Assembly (NCBI RefSeq): GCF_000237925.1
Contig: NC_031502.1
Span: 56,417,943 to 56,481,942, forward strand
Direction of reading: 5' to 3'
Source of the DNA: Schistosoma mansoni
Taxonomy: Eukaryota; Platyhelminthes; Trematoda; Strigeidida; Schistosomatidae
Length of the DNA stretch: 64,000 bases
Shown: positions 33,015 to 46,784 of the stretch, in pieces
Layout of the letters: the number at the start of each line of letters is the position of its first letter
Position numbering within the stretch: the stretch's first letter is position 1
Notes under the pieces: generated by a model
Databases searched by the model: none
Told to the model about the DNA's origin: nothing
What the model saw: the letters and a program-made list of their open reading frames with translations, nothing else
Translations under genes and position numbers: made by a program

Positions 33015-33375
33015 ACTTGTAATAACGTTTTTTTTTTCATAGAAACTTTAAATGATAATTTTGTTAAAATGTACTGGATCAAAACATCATGAGAGCTGGG
33101 TTTGAATCCAGTTCGTTCAAATTTCTTAGTTACCAACTTCTCAAACAAAATGTACCAATGGATTTCAATTCAATGGTCTAAAAGATATCATATTCACTAA
33201 GAAGTCTGAAAGTCCTGACAGGGGTTGTAGATAGGTATTTCTAAGAAGTCTCCTATTTGAACAGTAGAATTTTCTAGCGCTCCCTGGGTTTTAATACATT
33301 ATATTTCAAATCAAAGCAGAGATATGATTTGACCCACATGATAATTAATATTAGGGAAGTTTTAGTCACTGTCAT

Positions 33376-33889
33376 TGTTATATTCTAGTGAAGGTTAAAT
33401 TACAGGTAACTTCTTGGGACTATGAATGGATTATTATTCTATATATATTCCTATTGTATAACTGTTCAGTAACTAGGTTGTATATATCTACATTCATCTT
33501 ATTATAAGCTTCATTTTGATCTATGGATTATTACTGTACGACTTACCGTTCCTATATTATACTCATTTCATTGATTACTGTCTCCCACGTTCACAGCTAC
33601 TTTTTGGCTTGATCTCGTACAAATATTATTTTCTATTTTATGGTGTGTTGTGGTCTGTTTAGCTGGTATATAAACCAAGTATGTTTGAAATAAATGATTC
33701 GTATAGCAGAAGCTGCAATCGGTGTTCTGGACTCAATTAGAAGGGCTAAGCGGATAAAGGACCAATAAGGACGCTAGACTGTTTATACCGGTCGAATGTC
33801 ATTGTTTTGGCACAGTGCCAAGATTAGAAAAGTCGTATTTCGATTAGTAAGTAAATCACGTGATGAAAGCCGGACATAAATTCACAACA
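33376..33889 (+). mobile_element. Solo LTR of a Gypsy-type element
   Basis: It starts TGTTATATTC, ends TTCACAACA, and is flanked by GTCAT (left) and GTCAG (right), a near-perfect 5-bp duplication. It contains a TATATAAACC promoter-like site near 33666 and AATAAATGATTC just after. It is homologous to 8442-9160 and to the LTR at 43783-44307. Confidence 0.75.
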
Positions 33890-34300
33890 GTCAGAAATGC
33901 ATGTTATTCATAACGATGAATTATTCAGATGGCTTAGGTGGAGTTGAATCTCCAAAGAATCATCACTATTTATGGGGACACTGTTAAAAGATCATTTACT
34001 CAAATTAAGCTTTTATCAATGAATTCAAACTATATAAATAACTATGATTCTAGAACGAATTATGGTGAATTACTAATTTAATTACTATATGCTTTAAATG
34101 TTTTATTACCATCTGCTTTAATTAACGACTATTCCATAATACAATTCAATACCACTGATTCCCAATTTGGACTCCTTAGGTTTGTTATTTTTGCCCTGGC
34201 TATGTTTTATTGAATTATATCCAAATTCAGGGATAACTGAAGTCATTTTATATTTTGACTTTCGATGTAATCATTGAAAAAGTTACCTAATCAATTGACT
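33890..34300. other. Unassigned AT-rich intergenic DNA
   Basis: No gene or named repeat was seen. A short SINE end fragment (CAATTGACTCATGGATCTTA) follows at 34302-34370. Confidence 0.5.
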
Positions 34301-34769
34301 CATGGATCTTAACTATATAAAAATAACTAAAATCTCCCCAAAAACCTCTTGTGATAGTCATGGAGGAAAGTTGAAGACTACTTAGAACACTTTTGTAAGT
34401 AATACTCATCCCATAACCTGTAAGGTGAGAAACAATCTCTTCATTCTTATAGTTCTATTAGAATATATACTTATATTTAACAAAACATTTTCCTAAATTC
34501 TTAAAAAAACTCCATCATGATGCTCAATTACAGAAATATACAAGTTTCTTCTTTCTCTTCTTTTTTAATCCTCTTCATCAGTTACATTCTTCAATTGAAG
34601 TCGATGAATTATATATTCCACATTAACTTGTCAAGAAGTACAATCTCTCATCTCTTAAAAAGTAGTGAATAATTATACAATATTCAATGATGTTAGTAAA
34701 ATTAGTTTTTTTTCTTTCCAATATACACTCGATCTATCACATCTTAATAGGAGAAAAGAAACGCTTTTC

Positions 34770-34775
34770 TTTATT
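34770..34775 (-). terminator. Candidate DNAL1 polyadenylation signal AATAAA
   Basis: On the minus strand AATAAA begins three bases after the TAG stop of DNAL1. If used, the 3' UTR would be only about 20-35 nt. Confidence 0.4.
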
Positions 34776-34778
34776 CCT

Positions 34779-34819
34779 CTATCCTTCATCATCTCCTTCA
34801 TCATGTAGTACTGGTACAC
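34779..34819 (-). CDS. DNAL1: DNAL1 last exon (C-terminal acidic tail)
   Basis: Two bases completing a Gly codon, then [12 protein letters not shown] and TAG. The acceptor is ACTTTAG. It is isolated 2.86 kb from the rest of the gene and too short for ORF-based detection; phase, length and acidic character support it. Confidence 0.9.
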
Positions 34820-37800
34820 CTAAAGTATAAAAAAAATATCAAACAAAATGAGCTGAATAATTACTTTTTCATTATTAGTTTTAAACTGTTCATCAGTAAT
34901 TTCATATAGTTGAAATTATGAGTCAATTGAAGCTATACCACCATGGAAAACCTGGACGTACTGGACAGCCGTCTCGTCCTATTGTGGGACTCCTCAGCAG
35001 TGCGCATTCACGACCCAGGACCTATCAGTCTCGCGTGTGAGCGCTTAACCACTAGACCATTTAGCTGGCCGGCATTCAACGGTGTTAATATCTAACTTCA
35101 ACCAATCCACGAAATTGAGCAACCATTCACCATTGTCTTTAGTGAGTTAGTATCTCACAACAGATCTGGTTGAACTCCACTGGTCACTGCTTTTCACTAG
35201 AACTCCCAGAAATACCTCATGGAGTCAGTCAGTAGTTGAAAATAATATTAAATGTATACACTATTTGATCTGAAATTATACAGAATGATATGCTAATTTC
35301 CAAACCTTAATATTTACTGTGTTTTAATTACTTTTTATTTCATTATGGTATTATTGTGTTTCTAAGCAAATGAATGTTGTTAATAACCCACAAATATACA
35401 AATTAATTAGCAAATGTTATATGAGGTAAAAAGGAAAAGTAGATGTCAGTGGGATTCACATTTTGGACCAACAGTTAAAAATGTCATGAGTTGAATTCGG
35501 TGATCTAAGTTAAACCAATGGTTTTCCAACCACAAAGTATGGAAGAAGATTAATGATAATGTAATTAGTCATTAATTTAAGCCAAAAGAAATTGACTAGT
35601 AAGTGAAAAACGTTAAGGTATAAGTTACTTAATCTCAAGTTTGAGATAAATATGCGTCCACTCACATTCCTGGATAAAGGTGGCCTATTTGAATATCTGG
35701 GCTACCTGTTCTTACTATCCAGATATTTCAACAAGTTATCTAATTTCGTTTGTTTTAATACATCATTATGTCTATTAACCTCAGGTACATTTCTGAAAGG
35801 TGTACAAGTTACAAAGGCCTAATCAGAGACATCGTGGTTTCTGGCAATATGCAACGAAAAGAATGTACATTATTTAGATTTCAATTGAATGGACTGTTAA
35901 CTTCTAACTGGCGATCACTTAATATTTGTCGTCAGGATCGATCAAGAAATAAGAAACAAAAACTTGCTGAAATATATTTTACTGAGAATTCTATATTGTA
36001 CCAAAAATGTAATATCGAATAAAGCCAATAATAATAAGAAGAAGAAAGAAAGAAGAAATCAAAGAGACAAACAGCAAATGAGTCAACATAATAGTAATAT
36101 CGGTGATAAAAAATGTCGAAATCTATATACTTTGCTTTGAAGGGAACAATTGAATTTGTCAAATAACATATGTGAAATAATATAACAACCCGAAATCTAG
36201 AGGTAGATGAGTAGTTAATTAATCTGATCCACTGGCCCCAAATGCCCTGGTACGGCCGAGAGTGGGGAGAATCTGCTCTCCCTCTCAAAATGCTCTCACA
36301 TGACCACGCTAATATACAGCCTCTGCCAGAGAAGTCCTACTCACTGCCTTCTCATGGCGGTGGTGTTGTTTACAAAATTGAGAGGACGAAAAGCGTATGT
36401 CCGGCACTTTAACCGGGTTGGTGGACATGGCGAGTTCACCAAGGGGAGTTGGAAAACCCTTATTCCAAACTAACGGTGCACATGGGCTCCAGTATCCTGA
36501 AGGAACTAATGGCGTATGAACCAACTGTTGGTCACCGTTTACCATGGGACTGCATCTCCTTACGATGCTCCACTGCCTTGTGGACTAGACCTTCAGGTCA
36601 AAGGCTCCGGTTGTGGTCCCCTAAGAAAACCACCTGCTTCAGTTTGGGCACCTGGGCAGTATCCCAGCCCTCACACAAGTCGAATGAGATTTGTGAGGCG
36701 CATATATATCTGGTGCTTCCTTGTACCGATGTTTATGTGTTTCAATAAATAAATAAATAAATAAATAAATAAATGATCCACTGCTCCCGGGTTTAAGTTA
36801 ATTCGTCTGATCATCAACCATGATTATTCTGCTAACTAGGATTAGGTAGCCTAAGACTTACAACAGATTTCAGATCCACAGTTTGTGACTTTGTGAACTA
36901 TCACTACGTTTTGGTTAGCACAACCCACTTAATTTCTATGAACCAAAAATTGCCAAGACCACACTTACTGATTACTGGCTGTTATGATTTTTGATTTCCT
37001 CTTTGTTCATAATTACCATCTTATTTCTTAAGAGATCTTTATGAGACTCAGTTATGAGGTTCATTTTATAATTTAGCTCAATTGAGCCGGTTTTAATACA
37101 AATGACTATGACTGCCACCGGGCCATTTTATGTTTAAAGTTGAGCATACAGCTGCTTTCGAGTCTTGAGGCAACTTGTGAATAATTTGTAGACTTTTCGT
37201 TTACGGAAATAAAGTCATTTGTTTACAAACTGAAAACTCATACAGAAGAAAATTTTTTATTGAAATCATGAACCGATCAATGTTAGACCTCCATCGAAAA
37301 TCGTTCTACGGTTTGTCTAGTGCTGGTTTTGTTCCATTTTACACATTTTAGATACCAATCATTGACTACAAGATCTCTTTCTTTAGTCGCTGACCGAATT
37401 CCCACTAAATATACCCGACCTGATATCCAACATGCCTACCAATATTTGAATAAAAGCTAAAGTCACCCTAAGCTTTCGCTTATTTAACAACTACTGACTG
37501 ATGTATTATCCTAGTTCGTTCCAACCCATCAACTCTAAGGTTAAGCTTTTATCTTCTTGACCTTAGAAACGGTTAGGGGCAAAACTGATGGATATAGAGT
37601 TTATAGGTCTGTATGGCGTTATATATGTCGGGACAAGACTAAACACAGATCACAAAACGTTTTAAGTTTGAAACTGACCATCCAGCTTTTTAAGTTTGGG
37701 AAGCCTTTTACACGCTTCTTCTCTCCAGTTGTCACCACTGTTCTCCTCCAACGGGTTACCTAAACCGTATTAGGTTGTGACGCACTAAAACAAGAGCTTA

Positions 37801-38389
37801 CCAACGAAAAGGAGGTCCTCAAGGACTGGAAGGTCAGCCAGCTTCTGAAATTCACTCCAATCTTTCACGAAGTTGTTTGACATATATAGTACTTTTAGTT
37901 TTTTAAGTACATTAATCCCCTTCATCTTTTCAATACTGTTATAGGAAATCCATAGTTGCTCAAGTGTGTCTCCAACTGGTTCAAGCCCCGTTAGATTTTT
38001 AATGTTGTTTCTTCCTAGAGAGAGTATTTTCAAGTTTTCTAAGACAATATTTAATTAGCCATATGTTACTTAGTCCATTTAAATTCGAAATTTTCTCTAT
38101 ACAGTTAGTTGAAAGTGATAGTTTTCTGAATTTGTTCTTACAAAATAAGAAATTTCATACTCGCACATAGTCAAGGTAGAGAGTGAAGCATCCATTTTTT
38201 CTATTGGTGGGTACTGTCCATAAAGTTTTACTTCCGTTGCTTCCGATGCTTTCTGTCCTGTTTTCTCCTCCTAAACGGGTCTTAAGCCTAAATTTATATC
38301 TTACCCATTTTTTAATGGCTTCCTTAATAGTTGTGGGCTTGTCCTAACAATCAAAAGACTAAATTAGTGAAGCTCTGGAAACATACCAT
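34779..38389 (-). CDS. DNAL1: Axonemal dynein light chain 1 (LC1), leucine-rich repeat protein, complete
   Basis: LC1 is a small leucine-rich repeat protein that binds the motor domain of outer-arm dynein heavy chain in cilia and flagella. Seven exons join to 188 codons plus TAG: 38389-38387, 38343-38305, 38270-38161, 38125-38070, 38038-37802, 37759-37679 and 34819-34779. Human DNAL1 has 190 residues, and block after block agrees ([85 protein letters not shown]). The acidic C-terminus (HDEGDDEG) also matches the acidic human tail. The first coding exon holds only the ATG. Intron lengths from 5' to 3' are 43, 34, 35, 31, 42 and 2859 nt. In this organism ciliary dynein is expected in sperm, larval ciliated plates and flame cells (inference). 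Confidence 0.95.
34908..35232 (-). mobile_element. Hammerhead/tRNA-like SINE in the last DNAL1 intron
   Basis: Near full-length copy: ATGAGTCAATTGAAGC end, core complement CGTCTCGTCCTATTGTGGGA (the second core segment reads GAGA, so it is probably inactive), box-B complement and the distal part to CATGGAGTCAGTC. Confidence 0.75.
35233..36231. other. DNAL1 intron DNA without recognisable features
   Basis: AT-rich; short frames on both strands have no family resemblance. Confidence 0.5.
36232..36773 (+). mobile_element. Non-autonomous RTE-tailed repeat, copy 7
   Basis: Full-length, well-conserved plus copy, antisense in the last DNAL1 intron. Its tail is a long pure run of (AAAT)7, suggesting a recent insertion. 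Confidence 0.85.
37679..37759 (-). CDS. DNAL1: DNAL1 exon 6
   Basis: Two bases, 26 codons and one base: (G)[18 protein letters not shown], then LPKLKKLD(G). The acceptor is CGGTTTAG and the donor GTCAGT. It is the family's NPLEE ... PKLKKLDG block. Confidence 0.95.
37802..38038 (-). CDS. DNAL1: DNAL1 exon 5 (leucine-rich repeats)
   Basis: 79 codons' worth covering [16 protein letters not shown] to LEDLLFV(G), with three LRR units. The acceptor is TGTCTTAG after a 31-nt intron and the donor is GTAAGC. Confidence 0.95.
38070..38125 (-). CDS. DNAL1: DNAL1 exon 4
   Basis: 56 nt encoding (E)[18 protein letters not shown](K), bounded by a 35-nt and a 31-nt intron. Confidence 0.93.
38161..38270 (-). 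CDS. DNAL1: DNAL1 exon 3
   Basis: 110 nt encoding [18 protein letters not shown] to [10 protein letters not shown](E). The acceptor is CCGTTTAG and the donor GTATGA. Confidence 0.93.
38305..38343 (-). CDS. DNAL1: DNAL1 exon 2
   Basis: 39 nt, exactly 13 codons, [13 protein letters not shown], between a 43-nt and a 34-nt intron. Confidence 0.93.
38387..38389 (-). CDS. DNAL1: DNAL1 start codon exon
   Basis: ATG is immediately followed by a GTATGT donor. Joining to exon 2 gives [10 protein letters not shown], parallel to the human M-AKATTIKEA start. The upstream 5' UTR boundary is not known. Confidence 0.8.
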
Positions 38390-40750
38390 TTTCAAAACTA
38401 CGCAGCTTGTTGTTATGCCAACGACTCCCAAAATGACCTTACGAGTAGGTTATTATTTGAGAACTGAATCTGGGTGGTTGAAATGGGATCCTTGTTACGA
38501 ATAGGTACGCATGGTAGCAAATAAATTTGATGTTTTATGTAACTGCAACAAAATACCATATTCCCTTTTTATTGCGTTATGTTGTGTATGTAATCATTCA
38601 CAATTTATGGTATGTTTGCAACAACATTCAATACATTTCTCTTGTCAACTGGTTGATACGTGCATTGCTTATCTGGCATGCAAATAAGTGATTGATCATA
38701 CCATTCTTTCCTTTTCTAAATTGGCTACGATCCTTGATCAAAGAGAACAGTATTGTTGTTCATCTTTCGGGCATCTCCCCACTACATGGGACTATTGGCT
38801 TGAACTGCCTCCCAAAAGGCCACTTGGCTCATAATTCTTTTTACATAGTTGGCGTCAAATACTCGAAAGGGTATTTACTAGCTTTGTGAATCCTATTTTT
38901 GTTGATTACCCGCAAGGAACTTCCAAGCATCGTTTATTACGTGATGTTTGCAACTTTTGTCGTTCATGATAAGAAATTTTGTTCGTGTTGTTCCTACATT
39001 TTTCTTCAATCTGCACACTCTTAGTCAATCTTCACTATTGTTGTTTGTTTAGCATACCATCATGTCGTGATTAGATTGTCGTCTGACTCACCATATGGGA
39101 TTTTTTTCTATATTCCTTCTAGAAACGATAGGGTAAAATAATTTAGTTATCAATAGAAGTTATCTAAGAGTGACATTTAAAATAGTTCCTCCTTATACCC
39201 ATGGCAAATCGAGCTCAAAACTATGCCAAGAGCATTTCAATAATCACTTTGTAATAACTCTAAGCCTGTTAAACTGTAGTATTGCATAAGTACTTAGGAG
39301 GATACCAGTTCTAACACACTAACGCTAAGTTTGGACTAGATGTGTTTGCTGATGTCACAACGTAGACGCAGTACCATTTTAAAACAGATCATAAGGTCAA
39401 TGAACTCGATGTACAGCATTAATGCGAAGACCTATCTATTAACTCCCTGGCATGTCTGCACAAATATTCTGCCATTTATTTGCATCGGTTTTACTTATTT
39501 ATCTGTGAACCTATGTTGTAAATAAGTGATCATGTCTGTAAGATTGGTGTGTACCTGCTATGTCAAAAATATATTATTATTGTTGAACGAATTTTAAGGT
39601 CATAGATATGCAGTAGAGTCCTACAGTTTTGAGGATTAGGCTGCTCAATAATAAACAAAATCGAGCAACTTGAACTGTGAGGAGCTTGTTTGGTGATACC
39701 CACAAAATTGTCAGTAGTTTCATGTGCTGAACGAATTTTCCATATCAGTTCATATGTACTGGCAAGTCTATTTCACTGAAGCACGTAAATGCTACAAAAG
39801 CTTGCTAATGAACCACCATAGTCAATCATAAATATAGATGACCAGTTATTAGTATCGATCGGACTAGTAAGTTGATTATGAGTACGATTCAATATTAGAA
39901 CACAATAATGTATGTGAGCATTAATCATTAGACTAATGGAACAATGGGTTAAAATAAGTAAAATCCAGTCGATAAAGTTATATTGGATTTGGTAATTAAT
40001 AACAGACTGCGTTTCCTTAGTCGGATCACCAATGTGATCTTATGGTCTGGTTTGATATTAGTACACTTATCTTTTCTACTGTAATGATAGACCTAATCCA
40101 AAACTTGTATATTTGTCATGGTATGACCATGCAATTTATCAGACATTGAGCGGAAATCACGAAACCATCTACACTGACGCGTCCTATTGTAGAGGTAAAT
40201 GGTTATGGCCAGGGACTTCTGAAGAATAAATTTTGGATGGGAAGAGAATAATACATTAAATATAAAAAATATAGGTACGAAGAGGGCAACACCTGCATAT
40301 TCGAGCCATGCACACTGATAAACTATTCCTGTGTCCATTATTTCTGATTCTATCAGTTATCGTATGTTCGCACCAAGGATCGTTTATTTGAGAACCAATA
40401 CCATTACAAATACAGTTCCTGATATCTCACTGAGAGACACGATCTCAACTCAGAGTTCTAATTACATTTTGAACCAATTATTCGTATTAGTGCTGATGGA
40501 CTGGTGGTTAGAAATTACCTGGCATACAAGCTAGTTGTAAGCAGCAGGTTGATCGGAAGCTATAGATCAAATTAAATATAACTTCTAAAGGTGCTGTATT
40601 GTACAGTGTTCTTAGTTGGTTAAACGCTCATAACCTAATAACGCAATTGTTTAGATACTTGAAATATGTTTATGGCTCGCAACTACTGACGGGTGTTAAC
40701 CGCCTTTAGTCTGGACAATTGGTTGGTTGGTTGGTCGACCTAACTTGCTA
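38390..40750. other. Intergenic DNA upstream of DNAL1, no recognised features
   Basis: The DNAL1 promoter and 5' UTR should lie at the left edge. Otherwise I see only short, unassignable frames on both strands and no named repeat. Confidence 0.45.
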
Positions 40751-43700
40751 GGTCAGTACAAGGATTTGCAAACTCGCCTAGTAGTTTTAAAATCATTGTG
40801 AGGACTAGTTATGCTGCTGGATACTGAATCAGTTTTGACAGCTATTCTTATCCCCAACATAACTAGTGGCAGGAATTCTGTCCACTGAGGTTTGAGTGTG
40901 AAATAAGGACAGAATTTAATTAACAACGGAAACAACCTACGATATCATTAGCCTGAGGATGGCGTGCAGTGCAACGCATTCTGTTAGAGCCTAGAAGTTT
41001 AGATAAGTTGACGAATAGCTCAGGTACAAATCGGGCTTCTCTATCAGTCCTAATTGTTGTAGGTGTACCAAAAATAGTCACCCAGTCCCGAATGAAAGCC
41101 TTGGCCAGTTTCTTAGCTGTATTATCGGTTATCAGTGTGGTAATTAGAAAGCCGGTGAAATTGTTTATGCATGTAAATGGATAACTGAGATCACTGGAAC
41201 GCGGCAACGGAACTATCAAATCGACATGAACATGGGAAAATGTGAAAGTGGCTGTGAGAGTACTCGGATAGATAAATTTGGGTGACGGTTAACCTCTGAC
41301 TACTGACACGCCGAACGCTCTCCAACCCACTTGTGTATGTCTTTTTGTAATTTTCCCCATGTATATCCATCACTGAAGCTTTTGCACGATGATGAGAAAA
41401 AGTATTAAAGTTATTAAATGTTAGTTCTCGAGGCATGGCCCTGGTCGTGTCACGGAAAATCATGCTACCTTCAGTAGGAGACCGTAGCTGTTTCGGTTTG
41501 AAACTGGAGTTGTTCATTGCAAGTAGGTTTTGCAACAGCTGATCCGCCTTCTAGTTGTCCCCTTACGTCTCGAAATTTAGGGTAGGTTGTCTTGTTATGG
41601 TCATCTACAACCGAAAGAATGTACCTGCCACCTGCTTGTTTTGGCCTTTGATATGTTGGATATCACTGAAGAACTGTAATACAAAGTCAAGGTGTCGGAC
41701 TTCTCAAGAGAAATATTTGTCGGCTACAGCTTTCAGTGCACTGGTTAGTGATTTACAGTTTGTTTAGACCGTGGATTCTCTTCTTTACAACACGTGTCGG
41801 AAATACTTAGTGGTTAGGTAGATTGCGAGAAGTTCTCGCCCGAAGGTAGAAGTTCATTTATGCCGGAGCCAGTCTTTTAAAGGAGAACCCTAGTGGTTCC
41901 CAGGTGTTTTGGATCAGTTAGTTAAGGATGTCGCCAATTGTTCGTCTGAAGTTTATACCATCAAAGCAAGTGGTAAATGGGAATTTGGATACGTTGACGT
42001 AGATGTCTGGTCTAGCTTACTCTTTAGCTGTTTGACAGCCTCAGAAGTTAGCTTAAATTCTTTCGGTCTTCCCTTAGGAGAACCTGTCAAAAGCCGCATT
42101 ACCTATGGACAAATGGGTATAATCTTTAAAAAAGTTAACCAAAGCTGGAAAAAATCCACGCTGCGCTAGATAACGTGGTCTGAGGTATTGCCTAATGGTG
42201 TCCACCTCTTCTTTGGGTGTTGTAATCCCCTCTAGGTTTACTGTATGTCCGAGAAATTCCGAAGTTTAAATACCGGAAACACACTTTGACGTATGTTCAT
42301 TCCATTCTCACTTGCCCATTGAAACACCGCTATCAAGTGTTGTTCATGTGATTTTCAGTTCTGAATATCAATTAATAAATATTATATATACCCCTATGCT
42401 AAAAGTTTGTACCGCGTTCCTAAGACCGAACGGCATGGATACAAATTTACACGGTCCAAGAGGTGTAGTAACAGCCACTTTAGGGATGTCTCCAGCTACT
42501 AGAATATTATGAAATGCCCTATGTTAATTTTAACAAATATTTGCATGCCCTGTAATTTGTATGTGAAATCTTGGATATGAGGTATAGGTTACCTATCTGG
42601 TACTGTATGAAGGTAGAGGGATCAGTAATCCTCACCCGAAGAACAGTCCCCTTCACTTTCTTGGGACCATATATAGAGGGGATGCCTATTAGTTACCAAA
42701 AGGTTAAGGGTTGGATCTAATTAGGCATGAAAATTCCACGAGCATATCCTTGGACTTTGCAGTTGTTGGTGGCGGTGACTGTAGCAAATTTTGGGAAGTG
42801 ACGTGATTCCCTTTAATTTTGTTAACGCAAGGTTTCTTGGTGTGTCAAGCGTTTCTTAGTATCGACTAGAAATTCATATCTCTCTAAAAGATCGACTCCC
42901 AGTATTTCCAAATCCAAATCGTCTACGGTGAATACCATGGGAACCACCCCCTAAACCTCAGGTCTAGAGTCGGAGTCTTTTCCTCAAGCGTCGAAATTTT
43001 AGTTTTCTTGGCAGGTTGAGGTGTATCTGTAGGAAATTCCCGACCCAGCTAGGTTTCATTCTGAGGAATTATATGTTTGTCACCGGCATCCATCAAAAAT
43101 CTCAAACCTCAATTTCTGTTTCAAACATAAATCAAGAGACTGTTAAGGCACCCATCTTTAACCGCTGCGAACAGAAGAGAAGTGATTCTTTTCCGTATTT
43201 GTGTTTTAATGATTTTACGTTTTGGCGACAGTCTCTGTGTGACTTCTAACATTCGCACTGAGTACTGCTATGACTTGGTCTTATGATGATTCTTCGTTTT
43301 GCCCGTGATTTATCATACGTTGCCCAGCTGAGGATCTCGTTCTATTATCCTATCTGCAATGCGTGCTAAGTGTGGCACAGGAATGTCTGGGTGGCGGGTA
43401 TCCACGGAGTTTTGCACGAATAACAGGAGAGTCTGTATCCGTCTTTATTTTAGGACTGCTTTATACATTGTGTTGTCACCCACTGAGACATGGAAGTGAC
43501 CTAAAAACCCTTATGTTGAGCATTTGTATTCTTTGGTCGTCTGACAAAAGACGGCTCTTTTTATCTACAGAAGCTAGATTAGTGATTACAGTGAAACTTC
43601 ATTCAGATCGTGGAACAGAATAGTTGGGTTGAGAGGTTCTCTTTTCAATTGTACAAAGTTTTCAACATATAATAGAGAATAATAGGAAATATAATCCCTA

Positions 43701-43782
43701 CGCAAGATACGGAGGTAAACAAGTGTCTGAGCTATGATTTTTTGAAATTACCAAAATATTTTCGGCCTGCTCTCAACATCCC
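40750..43782 (-). pseudogene. Decayed Ty3/Gypsy internal region (gag-pol remnants)
   Basis: On the minus strand, in order: a protease-like stretch around 43100 (RFLMDAGDKH), RT around 42500-42400 (IPKVAVTTPLGPCKF then SMPFGLRN), a broken RNase H region around 42100-41900, and an integrase core around 41190-40930 (ITDNTAKKLAKAF, GTPTTIRTDREARF, ARHPQAND). Stops and frameshifts separate all parts. The order protease-RT-RNaseH-integrase is that of Ty3/Gypsy elements. No 3' LTR was found before 40750, so the right part is truncated or lost. Confidence 0.75.
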
Positions 43783-44307
43783 TGTTATGAATTTTAGTTG
43801 CGACTTTATGTCCGGCTTTTATCATATGATTTAATCAACAGTCGGAATACGACTTTTCCAATCTTAGCACTGTGCCAAACCAATGATGTCCGACCAGTAT
43901 CAGCAGCCTAGTGTCCTTATTGGTCATTTGTCCGCCTAGTTCTTCCAGTTGAGTCCAGAACACCAATAAAAGCTTCTGCTATGAGAATCATTTATTCAAA
44001 TATACTTGGTTTATATACCAGCTTAAAAGACCGCAACGCATCATAAAATAGAAAATAATATTTGCACGATATCAAGCCAAATGTGACTGTGAACGTGGGA
44101 TATAATAATAAAAAAACTGAATATAATTTAGGGGCAGTAATTCGTATAATAATAATTTATAGGTCAAAATAAAGCTTTTAATAAGATGAATATATATATA
44201 GATTAAATCTAATCACTGAATATTTATACAATAACAATATATATAATAATAGTCCGTTAATAGGTCCCGGAAATTACTTGTAATTATGTCCTCAGCAAGA
44301 TATGACA
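43783..44307 (-). mobile_element. 5' LTR of the Gypsy remnant
   Basis: On the minus strand it starts TGTCATATC and ends TTCATAACA and is homologous to the solo LTRs at 8442 and 33376. It has GGTATATAAACCAAGTATAT and AATAAATGATTC promoter/R-region blocks. The internal region begins immediately with GGGATGTTGAGAGCAGG. Confidence 0.8.
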
Positions 44308-46138
<1,831 letters not shown>

Positions 46139-46784
46139 ATACGTTACTCTGGGATTCGCAGGCGGACACCAAGTTAATGAATGGCAATAAGAAATAAGTG
46201 AAAAGAAAGCGCTACATAGAGGTTTGTAGTCGTTATCCTATGCTCTACGAGACATAGCAGAAGTAAGTTTGTTAAGTAAGTGGACAAGTAATCGAGTAAG
46301 TAAATCTCACTAGCTTAAGGCTATCTTCATGAGCCCCTCATGTCGCTTATATAAACTTCAAACTACGTTTGGGTGAAGAATAACTGTCGGGTAAAAGTGT
46401 AACGCGTGTCCCAATCGAAGTCAGAACAAGACGATTGGGGTAACAACGGTTCTAAATTTCGTCGTAAACACAAATGTACAATTTTACCTAAACAAATATT
46501 ACCACTCAGCTATTCAACCAATAATTGTTCCCACAATAATCGATCCAAATTACAATAAATAACAAATTGATAAGAAATATAAGAAAATCACCGAACGCTA
46601 AAAAAATAAGTGTTATTCTATCCTTTCTGGATAGATCAAGTAAAAAATCCTCTCAATACGTTGCTTTATAACACAGTGTTTCAAATTCTGGGAAAGTGCT
46701 CCAGTTCACAACCAAAATGCACGATCACAGTCAAATCAAGCAACACAATCAAGACGAGACACGGTGTAATTATTCTTAGGTAGA
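46139..46784. other. Intergenic DNA, no recognised features
   Basis: No gene or named repeat was seen. Confidence 0.5.

Noticed and set aside
37545-37640. Alternative DNAL1 last exon just downstream of exon 6 (after CCATCAG or TCTAAG on the minus strand)
   Set aside because: The resulting tails do not resemble the family, whereas the exon at 34779-34819 fits in phase, length and acidity.
37557-37763. Plus-strand frame of 68 codons opposite DNAL1 exon 6
   Set aside because: Shadow of the minus-strand DNAL1 exon and its introns.
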